The position numbers and the translations under genes are program-made. Below are positions 1-8,827 of a DNA stretch of 64,000 nt, in pieces. The number at the start of each line of letters is the position of its first letter. Positions within the stretch are counted from its first letter, which is position 1. The notes beneath the pieces were generated by a model. That model did no database searches. It had not been told where the DNA came from and was given only the letters and a program-made list of their open reading frames with translations. The DNA is from Actinoplanes cyaneus. GTDB taxonomy: Bacteria > Actinomycetota > Actinomycetes > Mycobacteriales > Micromonosporaceae. The stretch is taken from NCBI RefSeq assembly GCF_016862095.1, contig NZ_BOMH01000004.1, forward strand, positions 124,001 through 188,000. The letters run 5' to 3'.

Positions 1-379
1 CCGGGCCCGCGATCGCCACCGTCACCCCGTCGACGATCCGCTTGGGCAGCAGCAGCGACGCCTGCGCCCCCGCCGCGAGCAGCGCCGCGGCCTCGGCAAC
101 GCTCGGGGTGCCGACCGCCGCGGCCACTCGCCCGCTCACCGCCGCCAGGTCATGCCCCGCTGCGGCCCCGGCCAGCTCGGTGGCGCTGAACGCGGCCAAG
201 CGCCACCCGAAGCTCCCGGCGAGCACCCGCATGCCGGGCTCGGCGGCCCGCCGGTCCAGAGTCGCCACGACGCTCACCCGCGACCGCTCCACCCCGGCCG
301 CGACCAGCGCCGCTTCCACCGCACCGGCCAGCAACGCCGGGCCGGTGCCCGGGCGAGCCCCCACGCCGACGGCGATCAC
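1..379 (-). CDS. CobE/CbiG C-terminal-type cobalamin biosynthesis protein (partial, runs off left edge)
   Basis: Reading leftward from a GTG at 379-377, the frame stays open to the edge and gives about 126 residues starting MIAVGVGARPGTGPALL. The pattern matches the CobE/CbiG C-terminal domain: an N-terminal GVGARPGT turn, then ATLDRRAAEPGM, then a SFSATEL-like stretch (here AAFSATELAG), then PSVAEAAALLAAG and a final LLLPKR..VTVAIAGP strand. This family acts in cobalamin ring contraction steps between precorrin intermediates. The GTG overlaps the cobB stop by a GTGA junction, so it is translationally coupled to cobB. The C-terminus is missing only because the window ends. CobE versus a larger CbiG fusion cannot be decided here. 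Confidence 0.75.
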   Translation of the reverse strand, partial: MIAVGVGARPGTGPALLAGAVEAALVAAGVERSRVSVVATLDRRAAEPGMRVLAGSFGWRLAAFSATELAGAAAGHDLAAVSGRVAAAVGTPSVAEAAALLAAGAQASLLLPKRIVDGVTVAIAGP

Positions 380-1731
380 CCCGCGGCCGTGCGCACCAGC
401 CGCGACGCGAACCCACGCTGCCCCGCCCAGTGCAGATGCAGGTAGGAGGCGTGCACCCCGGCCGACGCGAACCCTTCCGGATCCGCCCCGCGCCACGCCC
501 ATGCCGCCCCGGAAGCCGGCGACAGCAGCACCCCCGACCGCGGATGCACCGTCGTCCGGTGGAACTCGTGCCCGGTCACCCGGGTCCCGGCCGGCGCGAG
601 CGGACTGTCCGACAGCGCCACCGCGTCCCGGTAGCCCAGGGTCAGCGTCGGGGTCATCGCCGCCTCCGCGTCGAGCACCCCGCACATCGGCGCGCCGTCC
701 AGCGTCCGGCACAACCACAGGAGCCCGGCGCACTCGGCGGCGATCGGGTGCCCGGCCGCCGCCAGCTCCCGCACCGAGGTGCGCAGCGGCTCGTTCGCCG
801 ACAGCTCCGCCGCGAACACCTCCGGGAACCCGCCGCCGACGACCAGCGCCCGGGCCCCGTCGGGCAGGGACTCGTCGCGCAGCGGGTCCACGATGACCAC
901 CTCGGCGCCGGCGCCGGCGAGGAGCTCGGCGGTCTCCGCATAGGCGAAGGAGAAGGCGGGCCCGCCCGCGAGCGCGACGACCGGACGACCCGCCACCGGT
1001 TCGGCCTCCTGCGGCGTCCACGGCTCCGCGGCGAGCGGCGGCGCCGACCGGGCGACCGCGGCCACCGCGTCCAGGTCGACCGAGGCGGCGACCAGCGTGG
1101 CCAGCGCGTCGACCGAGGCCAGGGCTTCCGCGCGGCGCTCGGCGGCCGGCACCAGCCCGAGGTGCCGGCTGGGCGCGGCGACCGCGTCGGCCCGGCGCAG
1201 CGCCCCCAGCACCGGCGTGCCGACCTCTTCGCAGGCGTCGCGCAGGATCTGCTCGTGCCGGTCGGAGCCGACCCGGTTGAGGATCACCCCGGCCAGCCGG
1301 ACCGTCCCGAAACTGCGGAACCCGTGCACCACCGCGGCGATCGACCGCCCCTGCGCGGCGGCGTCGACCACCAGGATCACCGGCGCCTGCAGCAGCGCGG
1401 CGACCTGGGCGGTGGACCCGGTCTCGCCGGCACCGGTGCGCCCGTCGTAGAGCCCCATCACGCCCTCGACGATCGCCAGCTCGGCGCCCTGCGCGCCGTG
1501 CGCGAAGAGCGGGCCGATCAGGTGCTCGCCGACCATCACCGGGTCCAGGTTGCGCCCCGGACGGCCCGCGGCCAGCGCGTGGTAGCCGGGATCGATGTAG
1601 TCCGGCCCGACCTTGAACGGCGCCACCGGCACCCCGCGCCGGGCGAACGCCGCGAGCAGCCCGGTGGCCACCGTCGTCTTGCCGTGCCCGGAGGCCGGCG
1701 CGGCGATCACCACCCGTGGAGTCGTCACCAT
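376..1731 (-). CDS. cobB: Cobyrinic acid a,c-diamide synthase (CobB/CbiA)
   Basis: ATP- and glutamine-dependent amidation of the a and c carboxylates of (hydrogeno)cobyrinate. The 451-residue product starts MVTTPRVVIAAPASGHGKTT with the CbiA P-loop at residues 12-20, followed by KVGPDYIDPG and EGVMGLYDG, both typical of the family. The C-terminal half is a triad glutamine amidotransferase domain with GGGFPE, the nucleophile Cys in AECAGLLWL (about residue 333) and the His in HASYLHLHW (about 428). Start: ATG at 1731 or the adjacent GTG at 1728; the GTG makes a GTGA overlap with the cobO stop. It sits inside a leftward operon chelatase-cobO-cobB-cobE. Longer upstream reading in the same frame has no family similarity. 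Confidence 0.95.
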   Translation of the reverse strand: MVTTPRVVIAAPASGHGKTTVATGLLAAFARRGVPVAPFKVGPDYIDPGYHALAAGRPGRNLDPVMVGEHLIGPLFAHGAQGAELAIVEGVMGLYDGRTGAGETGSTAQVAALLQAPVILVVDAAAQGRSIAAVVHGFRSFGTVRLAGVILNRVGSDRHEQILRDACEEVGTPVLGALRRADAVAAPSRHLGLVPAAERRAEALASVDALATLVAASVDLDAVAAVARSAPPLAAEPWTPQEAEPVAGRPVVALAGGPAFSFAYAETAELLAGAGAEVVIVDPLRDESLPDGARALVVGGGFPEVFAAELSANEPLRTSVRELAAAGHPIAAECAGLLWLCRTLDGAPMCGVLDAEAAMTPTLTLGYRDAVALSDSPLAPAGTRVTGHEFHRTTVHPRSGVLLSPASGAAWAWRGADPEGFASAGVHASYLHLHWAGQRGFASRLVRTAAG

Positions 1732-2324
1732 TCGATGCCCTGCTGTCCCTTGCGACCGGCGTCCATCGGATGCTTGACCTTGGTCATCTCGGTGACCAGG
1801 TCGGCCGCCGCGATCAGGTCGGGGTGCGCGTCCCGCCCGGTGATCACGACGTGCTGCGTCCCCGGCCGGTCGTTCAGCGTCGCGATCACGTCGGCGACGT
1901 CCACCCAGCCCCACTTCATCGGATAGGTGAACTCGTCCAGCACATAGAACTTGTGCGTCTCCGCCGCCAGGTCACGCTTGATCTGCGCCCAGCCCTCGGC
2001 GGCCTCGGCGGCGTGATCCCGCTCCGTCCCGGCGCGCTGGATCCAGGACCAGCCCTCGCCCATCTTGTGCCAGGTCACCGGTGTCCCGTTGACGCCGTCG
2101 AGCGCTTTGAGGGCGGTCTCCTCCCCGACCTTCCACTTCTGCGACTTGACGAACTGGAACACGCCGATCGGCCAGCCGGCGCTCCACGCGCGCAGCGCCA
2201 TGCCGAACGCGGCCGTCGACTTGCCCTTGCCCGGCCCGGTGTGCACGGCGAAGACCGCCTGCCGCCGCCGCTGCCGCGTCGTCAGCCCGTCGTCGGGCAC
2301 GGTCGTCACTTTCCCCTGCGGCAT
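1725..2324 (-). CDS. cobO: Cob(I)yrinic acid a,c-diamide adenosyltransferase (CobO/BtuR type)
   Basis: Transfers the 5'-deoxyadenosyl group from ATP to Co(I) corrinoids. The 199-residue product starts MPQGKVTTVPDDGL and has the P-loop HTGPGKGKST (residues 29-37), the FQFVKSQKWKVGEE segment, the LDEFTYPMKWGWVD acidic motif and the closing HPMDAGRKGQQGIEW that is characteristic of CobO. The ATG at 2324 is preferred to an upstream in-frame start because homologues begin at this MPQG-like sequence. The stop overlaps the cobB start. A 160-bp gap separates it from the chelatase and contains a MerR-type promoter, so it may be transcribed from its own promoter as well as from the riboswitch. Confidence 0.95.
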   Translation of the reverse strand: MPQGKVTTVPDDGLTTRQRRRQAVFAVHTGPGKGKSTAAFGMALRAWSAGWPIGVFQFVKSQKWKVGEETALKALDGVNGTPVTWHKMGEGWSWIQRAGTERDHAAEAAEGWAQIKRDLAAETHKFYVLDEFTYPMKWGWVDVADVIATLNDRPGTQHVVITGRDAHPDLIAAADLVTEMTKVKHPMDAGRKGQQGIEW

Positions 2325-2427
2325 CTTCAACCCTCTCCCGTACACGTTCCGCCCCGCGCGGCGTCTGCTGACCACGACCAGTCAGCCTCGTTCAGAACCT
2401 GTGTCGCCTCGCTCCTGCCGCTGGGAC

Positions 2428-2460
2428 AACCTTCCGGTCTGCCCCAGGGGCAGAGTCAAG
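2428..2460 (-). promoter_or_regulatory. MerR-family-type promoter/operator upstream of cobO
   Basis: On the minus strand, TTGACT (2459-2454) and AAGGTT (2433-2428) are 20 bp apart and the spacer holds a perfect dyad, TCTGCCCC/GGGGCAGA around a single base (2438-2454). An over-long spacer carrying a dyad between the -35 and -10 is the hallmark of promoters twisted open by MerR-family activators. It points at cobO, leaving a leader of about 100 nt. The cognate regulator is not in the window; assignment is by pattern only. Confidence 0.5.
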
Positions 2461-2484
2461 CCCGCCCGGCGACTGTTTCGCCAA

Positions 2485-4692
2485 TCACGCCGCGCGGCGG
2501 TAGGAGCGATCGCCGGAGGCCGCCGGAACGGCCCGCCCGGTGGCGGCTTCCAGCTGCTCGAGTGGCATGACATCGGCTTGCAGGGCCGCCGCGAGCCGGC
2601 GCGCCAGCCCCAGCCGGATCGGCCCGGACTCGCAGTCGACGACCACGGCCGGCACCCCGGACAGCGCCGGCGCGAGCTTCAGCGGATCGGGCCCACTGGT
2701 CGCCCGGCCGTCGGTGACCACGATCAGCAGCGGACGCCGCCGCGGGTCACGGCGGCGCTCGGTCGCGATCGTCCGGGCGGCGGCACGCAGCCCCGCGGCC
2801 AGCGGCGTCCGCCCACCGGTCCGCAGCGCGGCGAGCCGCATCACGCCCACCTCGTGGCTCGACGTCGGCGGCAGCACGACATCGGCGTCACTGCCCCGGA
2901 ACGTGATCATCCCGATCCGGTCCCGCCGCTGGTAGGCGTCCCGCAGCAGCGACAACACGGCGGTCTTGACGAGCGTCATCCGCTTGCGGGCCGCCATCGA
3001 CCCGGACGCGTCCACGACGAACAGCACGAGGTTCGCCTCACGCCCCACATGGATCGCTTCCCGCAGGTCACGCGGCTCGACACGCATGCCGCCGCGACCA
3101 CCGATCAAGGCATTTCCCGGTACGGCCGCAGCGGACTCCCGCTCCGACGGGAACGCGGCCGGCAGCGCGGCGCCCTGGGACACCTCCCGGCCGGCGCCCG
3201 GAGGCAGCTCCCGGGCAGCGCCTGGAGGCAGCTCCCGAGCAGCGCCCTGGAGCGCCCCACGATGAAGCGCCGCCCGCAGCGTCGCCGGAAGGTGCGGCGC
3301 CCCGGCCAGCTTGCCGACCGGCTTACGCGAGCCCACCACCCGGCCCCGGCGGGCGTACGCGGGTGACCGCTTCCCGGCATGCCCGCCCTCCCCCCGGGCG
3401 GAGATCCGCAGCGCTCGCGGCCGGAACGCGGGGCCCGCCTGCGCGGGGGCTGCCGAGCCCGGACCACTCCCCTGAGGCGCGTCACTCTCCTCGACCGGGC
3501 CGGGCGCGTCACCGCCGGTCTGCGGATCCCCCGGCAGCGGCCCACCTCCCGGCCCGCCGCCAGGGCCGCCGCCGTCCGGCCCACCGTCGGGGCTGCCGTC
3601 CGGGCCGTCCGGGCCGCTGTCCGGGCCGTCGTCGCCCTCCGGCCCTTCCGGCTCCTGGGCGGCCTCCTCCTGCGCCTGCCGCTCAGCCTCCTCGAGTGCC
3701 TGGTCCAGCCTCTCCTCGTCGGTGCCGGGCGGGTCGAGCGGATCGGTCCGCCGCCGGTGCGGCAGCGCCAGCCGGGCCGCGTCCGCCACGTCCGCGGCGG
3801 TCACCCGATCACGCCCGTGCCAGGCCGCCATGGCCACCGCGCAGCGCGCCACGACGATGTCCGCGCGCATACCGTCCACCCCGTACGCCAGGCAGATCCG
3901 GGCGATCCGGTCCAGCTCGGCATCCGGCAGCTCGACGGCCGGCAGCACCGCCCGCGCGGCGGCGATCCGCGCCGCGTACTCCCGCTCGTCGGCGGCGAAC
4001 CGGGCGGCGAAGGCTTCCGAATCCGCCTCGTAGGCCAGCCGGCGCCGGACGACCTCGGCCCGCAGCCCGGCGTCCCGCGGCGCCGCGACCGTGACCACGA
4101 GCCCGAACCGGTCCACCAGCTGCGGCCGGGGCTCACCCTCCTCCGGGTTCATCGTCCCGACCAGCAGGAACCGCGCCGCGTGCTTGACCGAGACGCCGTC
4201 CCGCTCGACGTGCGCCCGGCCCATCGCCGCCGCGTCGAGCAGCAGGTCCACGAGGTGGTCGGGCAGCAGGTTGACCTCGTCCACGTAGAGCACGCCGCGA
4301 TGGGCGGCCGCGAGCAGACCCGGCTCGTACGCCTTCACCCCGTCAGCCAGCGCACGCTGGATGTCGAGCGTCCCGACGACCCGGTCCTCGGTGGCGCCGA
4401 CCGGCAGCTCCACCAGCGTCGCGGGCCGGTACGTGGCCGGGGTGTCGGCGGCGTGCGGCCCGTCCGGGCACTCGGGGTCGGGCGCGGCGGGGTCGCAGGC
4501 GAACCGGCAGCCACGAACCACGGTCACCGGCGGCAGCAGGCTCGCGAGCGCCCGCACGACGGTGCTCTTGGCGGTGCCCTTCTCGCCGCGGACCAGAACC
4601 CCGCCCACGGCCGGTGACACCGAGGTCAGCAGCAGGGCGAGGCGCAGATCGTCCAGGCCGACCACGGCCGAGAACGGGTACGGAGTCGTCAC
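2485..4692 (-). CDS. Fused AAA+/VWA magnesium- or cobalt-chelatase subunit (ChlI-ChlD type)
   Basis: ATPase component of metal insertion into the corrin ring, presumably partnering a CobN-type subunit outside the window. Start GTG at 4692 (VTTPYPFSAVVG) has a GGGAGG site about 8 nt upstream (in 4701-4709). Domains: AAA+ (residues about 1-330) with Walker A GEKGTAKST (36-44) and Walker B LYVDEVNLL (about 135-143); a Pro/Asp/Gly-rich acidic linker (about 340-440); then a VWA domain with the MIDAS motif DASGSM near residue 560 and VTDGRATSG. Cys62, 66 and 75 lie close together. Residues about 480-520 carry short repeats of ARELPPGA. Riboswitch and cob neighbours support cobalt rather than magnesium chelation. 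Confidence 0.88.
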   Translation of the reverse strand: MTTPYPFSAVVGLDDLRLALLLTSVSPAVGGVLVRGEKGTAKSTVVRALASLLPPVTVVRGCRFACDPAAPDPECPDGPHAADTPATYRPATLVELPVGATEDRVVGTLDIQRALADGVKAYEPGLLAAAHRGVLYVDEVNLLPDHLVDLLLDAAAMGRAHVERDGVSVKHAARFLLVGTMNPEEGEPRPQLVDRFGLVVTVAAPRDAGLRAEVVRRRLAYEADSEAFAARFAADEREYAARIAAARAVLPAVELPDAELDRIARICLAYGVDGMRADIVVARCAVAMAAWHGRDRVTAADVADAARLALPHRRRTDPLDPPGTDEERLDQALEEAERQAQEEAAQEPEGPEGDDGPDSGPDGPDGSPDGGPDGGGPGGGPGGGPLPGDPQTGGDAPGPVEESDAPQGSGPGSAAPAQAGPAFRPRALRISARGEGGHAGKRSPAYARRGRVVGSRKPVGKLAGAPHLPATLRAALHRGALQGAARELPPGAARELPPGAGREVSQGAALPAAFPSERESAAAVPGNALIGGRGGMRVEPRDLREAIHVGREANLVLFVVDASGSMAARKRMTLVKTAVLSLLRDAYQRRDRIGMITFRGSDADVVLPPTSSHEVGVMRLAALRTGGRTPLAAGLRAAARTIATERRRDPRRRPLLIVVTDGRATSGPDPLKLAPALSGVPAVVVDCESGPIRLGLARRLAAALQADVMPLEQLEAATGRAVPAASGDRSYRRAA

Positions 4693-4739
4693 AGGATGTT
4701 CCCTCCCGGCGGGTGTCCACGCCCGCACGTCGGCTGTCA

Positions 4740-4900
4740 CGAGCGGCCGGAGTCTCCTGACTCCCGGATCGCCGCTCCCCGCGTCGTGACGTGCTGCCGC
4801 GTGTGTGGATCGCTCCCCGGTCACAGTGGCGGGACCGTCCCGGATTCGCACCGGGTTCCTCCGCTACCGCTCGACGATCACTCTTTCCTACCGCCGGTAC
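4740..4900 (-). promoter_or_regulatory. Cobalamin riboswitch controlling the chelatase-cobOB operon
   Basis: Minus-strand RNA carries the conserved parts of the Cbl aptamer in the right order: GGTAGGAAAGAGTG near 4880-4895, the core GGAACCCGGTGCGAATCC, then GGGACGGTCCCGCCACTGT (4823-4860), and the B12 box AGTCAGGAGACT (4751-4762). The box is followed about 50 nt later by the GGGAGG ribosome site of the chelatase. A GCGGG/CCCGC helix just before that site (about 4706-4726) could be the expression platform. Boundaries are approximate. Confidence 0.93.
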
Positions 4901-4987
4901 GCCCGTCAAACAGCGAGCAGGCAGATCACACGCCCGCCGCGCCCCGCGACGAGGCAGCCACTCGAGCCCGCCGCGCGCGTCCCGCCC

Positions 4988-5044
4988 CCGGCTGGCGCTC
5001 ACGGTCGTCATGGGGCACGGACAGCAACCGTGAGCACCAGCCGG
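4988..5044. repeat. Family-2 long hairpin, copy 1
   Basis: Inverted repeat with CCGGCTGG at one foot and CCAGCCGG at the other; 20-bp arms pair at 18 positions (CGCTCACGGTCG against CAACCGTGAGCA). One of at least twelve copies in the window. It lies in the 818-bp intergenic stretch 4693-5510 whose other contents are the riboswitch, a second hairpin, tandem repeats and a family-1 element. Confidence 0.8.
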
Positions 5045-5090
5045 AACCCCCCGCCGCGCCGCGACCCCGGGCCCAGCCCACCTCGCGGCC

Positions 5091-5147
5091 CCAGCTGGCG
5101 CTCACGGTCGTTATGAGGCACGGGTAGCGACCATGAGCGCCAGCCGG
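5091..5147. repeat. Family-2 long hairpin, copy 2
   Basis: Arms of 24 bp (CCAGCTGG...GTTAT / GTAGC...CCAGCCGG) around the loop GAGGCACGG. The stem centre is GCTCACGGTCG against CGACCATGAGC. About 45 bp after copy 1 in the same orientation. Confidence 0.82.
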
Positions 5148-5212
5148 CACGCCCGGCCGCGCCACCGCCGTGAGCGGCATCCTGGTCGCGGACTCCGACG
5201 GGCGGAGCGGGC

Positions 5213-5315
5213 GTGACGACTCACCCGGCGCGGCGTGACGACTCGGCCGGGCGCGGGCGCGACGACTCAGCCGGCGGGTGGGTCGTCACGGGCGGGGTGG
5301 GTCGTCAGGGGCGGG
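5213..5315. repeat. Short direct and inverted tandem repeats
   Basis: Three direct units of about 22 bp beginning GTGACGACTC / GTGACGACTC / GCGACGACTC, followed by two units in the opposite sense, each TGGGTCGTCA plus GGGCGGG. No coding signal. It fills the space between the hairpins and family-1 element A. Confidence 0.7.
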
Positions 5316-5345
5316 CTCGTCTGCGGGCGGGCGCTGGACGGCGGG

Positions 5346-5500
5346 TTTTGCGGGGTGACCGCAACCCGCCACGGAGATCGCCCCGGAGGGCTTCGCGTTC
5401 TGGGCGCCCCGCGCCCTGCGAAGCCCGCAGGGGTCCCCGCGGGAGCAGCGGAGAAGGACCACAGCAAAGACAGGCAATGAAGAGTTTGATCCTGGGGTGG
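5346..5500 (+). repeat. Family-1 structured element, copy A
   Basis: About 155 bp shared with three other intergenic loci. Nested stems: CCCC/GGGG (5381-5384, 5430-5433), GGGCTTCGC/GCGAAGCCC (5388-5396, 5418-5426), constant linker GTTCT (5397-5401), inner GGGCGC/GCGCCC (5402-5407, 5411-5416); then GGTCC/GGACC forms a second hairpin near 5432-5460. The basal pair set CCCC/GGGG replaces CCCTTG/CAAGGG of copies C and D. The element ends 10 bp before the stop codon of the leftward SRPBCC gene. Confidence 0.85.
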
Positions 5501-5510
5501 AAAGGCCCGT

Positions 5511-6017
5511 TCAGGGTCGGGCGAACGTCGCGGCGTAGCGGTCGCGCAGCTCAGGCCATCCGTGGTTCATCGCGTCGCGGCCGCGGATCGCCGTGACCGG
5601 CTCGCCGTCGAGCAGGCGTTGCAGGACGTCGCCGCAGAGGTGCCAGCCGGCGGCGACCATCGCGTCCATGTCGCGGTCGGCCAGGGTGTGCCGCAGCGTC
5701 AGCCGGGTGCCGGTGCCGGAGGGGGCCAGCTCCCAGCGCAGCAGGTCCTCACCCCAGCTGTACTCCAGCAGGTGCGGCGGCTCGGCGCGGTGCACGACGG
5801 CGGGCAGCGTGCTCCGCTCGTCACCGTCGACGGTCGTGAGCGTCGTGGCCCCGGTGTCCGCTAATGATCGGCCGGCGGAGAACGGCGCCCACCGGTCCAG
5901 CCGGGCCGGGTCGACGAGTGCGGGCCACACCTGTTCGGGCGGCTGGCGCAGTTCGCGAATGAGGATCAGGGTCCAGCGGTCACCGTCGGCGACCACTTCC
6001 GCGTCGGTGTGTGTCAT
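5511..6017 (-). CDS. SRPBCC / AHSA1-like domain protein
   Basis: A 168-residue single-domain protein of the START-like SRPBCC superfamily. Visible family signs are the N-terminal strand LILIRELRQPPEQVWPALVDPARLDRWAPF, the central LEYSWGEDLLRWEL and the closing long helix MVAAGWHLCGDVLQRLL. No catalytic residues can be named; members bind hydrophobic ligands. The ATG at 6017 overlaps the stop of the ArsR gene by 4 bp (ATGA). This ArsR-AHSA1 pairing is very common in actinobacteria and suggests the regulator controls the pair. The longer upstream reading is an out-of-family shadow of arsR. Confidence 0.85.
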   Translation of the reverse strand: MTHTDAEVVADGDRWTLILIRELRQPPEQVWPALVDPARLDRWAPFSAGRSLADTGATTLTTVDGDERSTLPAVVHRAEPPHLLEYSWGEDLLRWELAPSGTGTRLTLRHTLADRDMDAMVAAGWHLCGDVLQRLLDGEPVTAIRGRDAMNHGWPELRDRYAATFARP

Positions 6018-6322
6018 GGTTCCTCCCCTTGCCTGAGGTGCTCCTCGAGGGCGTCGAGGTGCAGGTTCCAGAGTTTGCGGTACGGCGACAGCCACGCGTC
6101 GAGCTCGCGGAACGGGCCCGGCTCGAGCCGGTAGATCCGCTGCTGGGCCTGTGCCCGCGCGGTGACGACGCCGGCCTCGCGCAGCACGCGCAGGTGCTTG
6201 GAGATCGCCGGCTGGCTCATGCCGAGCGCGCTGACCAGGTCGGACACGCTCGCCTCGCGGGTCAGGAGAGCGTCGACGATGCGCCGGCGGGCCGGTTCGG
6301 CGAGCACCTCCAGGACGTCCAT
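6014..6322 (-). CDS. ArsR-family winged-helix regulator
   Basis: A 102-residue winged-helix protein: MDVLEVLAEPARRRIVDALL is the ArsR N-terminal helix pair, VSDLVSALGMSQPAISKHLRVLREAGVV the recognition helix-turn-helix and AQAQQRIYRLEP the wing. No Cys pair for metal binding, so it is of the non-metal subgroup usually paired with SRPBCC proteins. An ATG at 6322 and a GTG one codon earlier are both possible. The upstream TATAACC..AGTGG sequence (about 6334-6349) and TTGACA (6358-6353) could form its operator and promoter. Confidence 0.88.
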   Translation of the reverse strand: MDVLEVLAEPARRRIVDALLTREASVSDLVSALGMSQPAISKHLRVLREAGVVTARAQAQQRIYRLEPGPFRELDAWLSPYRKLWNLHLDALEEHLRQGEEP

Positions 6323-6375
6323 CACCCGACCATGCCACTTCGGTTATATACCTGTCAAGGCATGTTACGGGCCGG

Positions 6376-6406
6376 AAAACGCCCCACCGGGATTCCGGTG
6401 GGGCGC
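6376..6406 (-). terminator. Rho-independent terminator of gltA
   Basis: Perfect 10-bp stem GCCCCACCGG/CCGGTGGGGC (6381-6390, 6395-6404), loop GATT, followed on the minus strand by GTTTTCC. Lies 87 bp beyond the gltA stop. Confidence 0.85.
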
Positions 6407-6492
6407 GCTTTCGAAAAGTCTTTCCGCCAGTTTCCGGCGTCGAACTCCGCCTCCGAGTTCGTGCCGGGCCGTTCGGACGAATCCGGGAATTC

Positions 6493-7776
<1,284 letters not shown>

Positions 7777-7959
7777 GTATTTCCCTCACTTCACCGGCAG
7801 ATGTCCCACAGATTTTGCCGTTCACCGTAAACCCTCAACCTGAATGGGTCATCAGGTGGCCACCCGTTGAGGCATTGGTCACCAGTCCCTATGGACCGTT
7901 GCGCCATAGATAATGATCGGTATATTGCGAGAACGTTACGGGGAGCGGAGGTCGGACCG

Positions 7960-8787
7960 ATGCAGATCCCGAATCGGCCGCCCGTGGTGGTCGGGGTCAA
8001 CGGGACCGCGGCCGGACTGGCCGCCGTGCGCCTGGCCGCGCGGGAGGCGGTCTCCCGCGGAACCACGCTGTCGGTCGTGCACGCTTTCACCTGGGACGCG
8101 GCGGAAGCACGGCAGGCCGCCTCACGCTTCGTCGAGGAGGCGGTGCGCACCGCCCAGCGTTCCACACCCGGCGTCGGCGTGCAGGGGCAACTCGTGGATG
8201 GACCGGCCGCGGACGTGCTGCGCAGATTCAGCCGGACAGCGGCGATCCTGGTCGTCGGCGACCGTGACGTGACCGGATCGGCCCTGCTCGCCGTGGTCAC
8301 CCAGGCCTGGTGCCCGGTGGTGGTCGCCCGCGGCCCGCGGCCGCCGGCCGGCCGGGTGCTGGCCGCCGTCGACGGCTCCGGCCCGTCCGTCCTGGCCCTG
8401 CGGTTCGCCGCGGAGACGGCCCGGCGCCAGGGCTGCCCGCTGGACGTGGCGATCGTGCCGGGCGCCGGTGGCGAGGACCGCGCGCGGCAGACGCTCGACG
8501 ACGTGATCGCCGGCGTGCCGGGCCTGCCGCCGCTGCGCCGCCGCCTGCTGACCGGCACGCCGGCCGAGGCGCTGGTCCGGGCGTCGCGGCGGTCCGCCCT
8601 GATCGCGCTCGGGCCGCGCGGGGCCGGTGGCGCCGCGCGATTCGGCTCGGTGGCCTACGAGGTGCTGCGACACGGCGGTTGTCCGACCGTTTTCGCCCAT
8701 GGCCGCCGGGAGCCGGTCGCGGAGAAGGGCGCGATGCGGCAAAGACGAGAAAACAGGCCACGCGACCTGCCCCCATTGCTACGGTGA
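7960..8787 (+). CDS. Tandem universal stress protein (two UspA domains)
   Basis: A 275-residue protein with two UspA folds: residues about 7-118 (VVVGVNGTAAGLAAVRLAAREA ... ILVVGDRDVTGSALLAVVTQAWCPVVV) and about 124-255 (VLAAVDGSGPSVLALRFAAETA ... ALGPRGAGGAARFGSVAYEVL). The second repeat keeps a GxxGxGG-like nucleotide loop; the first is more divergent. The ATG at 7960 is preceded by GGGAGCGGAG; an earlier in-frame ATG at 7867 lies in the promoter region shared with gltA. Tandem Usp proteins in actinobacteria are typical of hypoxia or dormancy regulons; I see no clear DevR box. Confidence 0.88.
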   Translation: MQIPNRPPVVVGVNGTAAGLAAVRLAAREAVSRGTTLSVVHAFTWDAAEARQAASRFVEEAVRTAQRSTPGVGVQGQLVDGPAADVLRRFSRTAAILVVGDRDVTGSALLAVVTQAWCPVVVARGPRPPAGRVLAAVDGSGPSVLALRFAAETARRQGCPLDVAIVPGAGGEDRARQTLDDVIAGVPGLPPLRRRLLTGTPAEALVRASRRSALIALGPRGAGGAARFGSVAYEVLRHGGCPTVFAHGRREPVAEKGAMRQRRENRPRDLPPLLR

Positions 8788-8827
8788 GCAAAAGCTAAGT
8801 CTTAGGGCAAAACGGGAGGAATGGCCG

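Noticed and set aside
42..1926. Long plus-strand frames opposite cobE and cobB
   Set aside because: Low-complexity Arg/Pro/Ala/Gly translations antisense to recognised cobalamin genes.
4693..5212. Several small overlapping open frames in the riboswitch-hairpin region
   Set aside because: They run across the riboswitch and palindromes in several frames at once and have no ribosome sites or family similarity.
5478..5495. Start of a 16S rRNA gene
   Set aside because: Only 18 bases match; the following sequence does not continue as 16S and no rRNA operon follows. It is the tail of a repeat element.
7790..7959. DevR/DosR box upstream of the universal stress gene
   Set aside because: AGTCCCTATGGACC is a partial dyad but in the wrong arrangement relative to GGGAC-N4-GTCCC, so I do not call a site.
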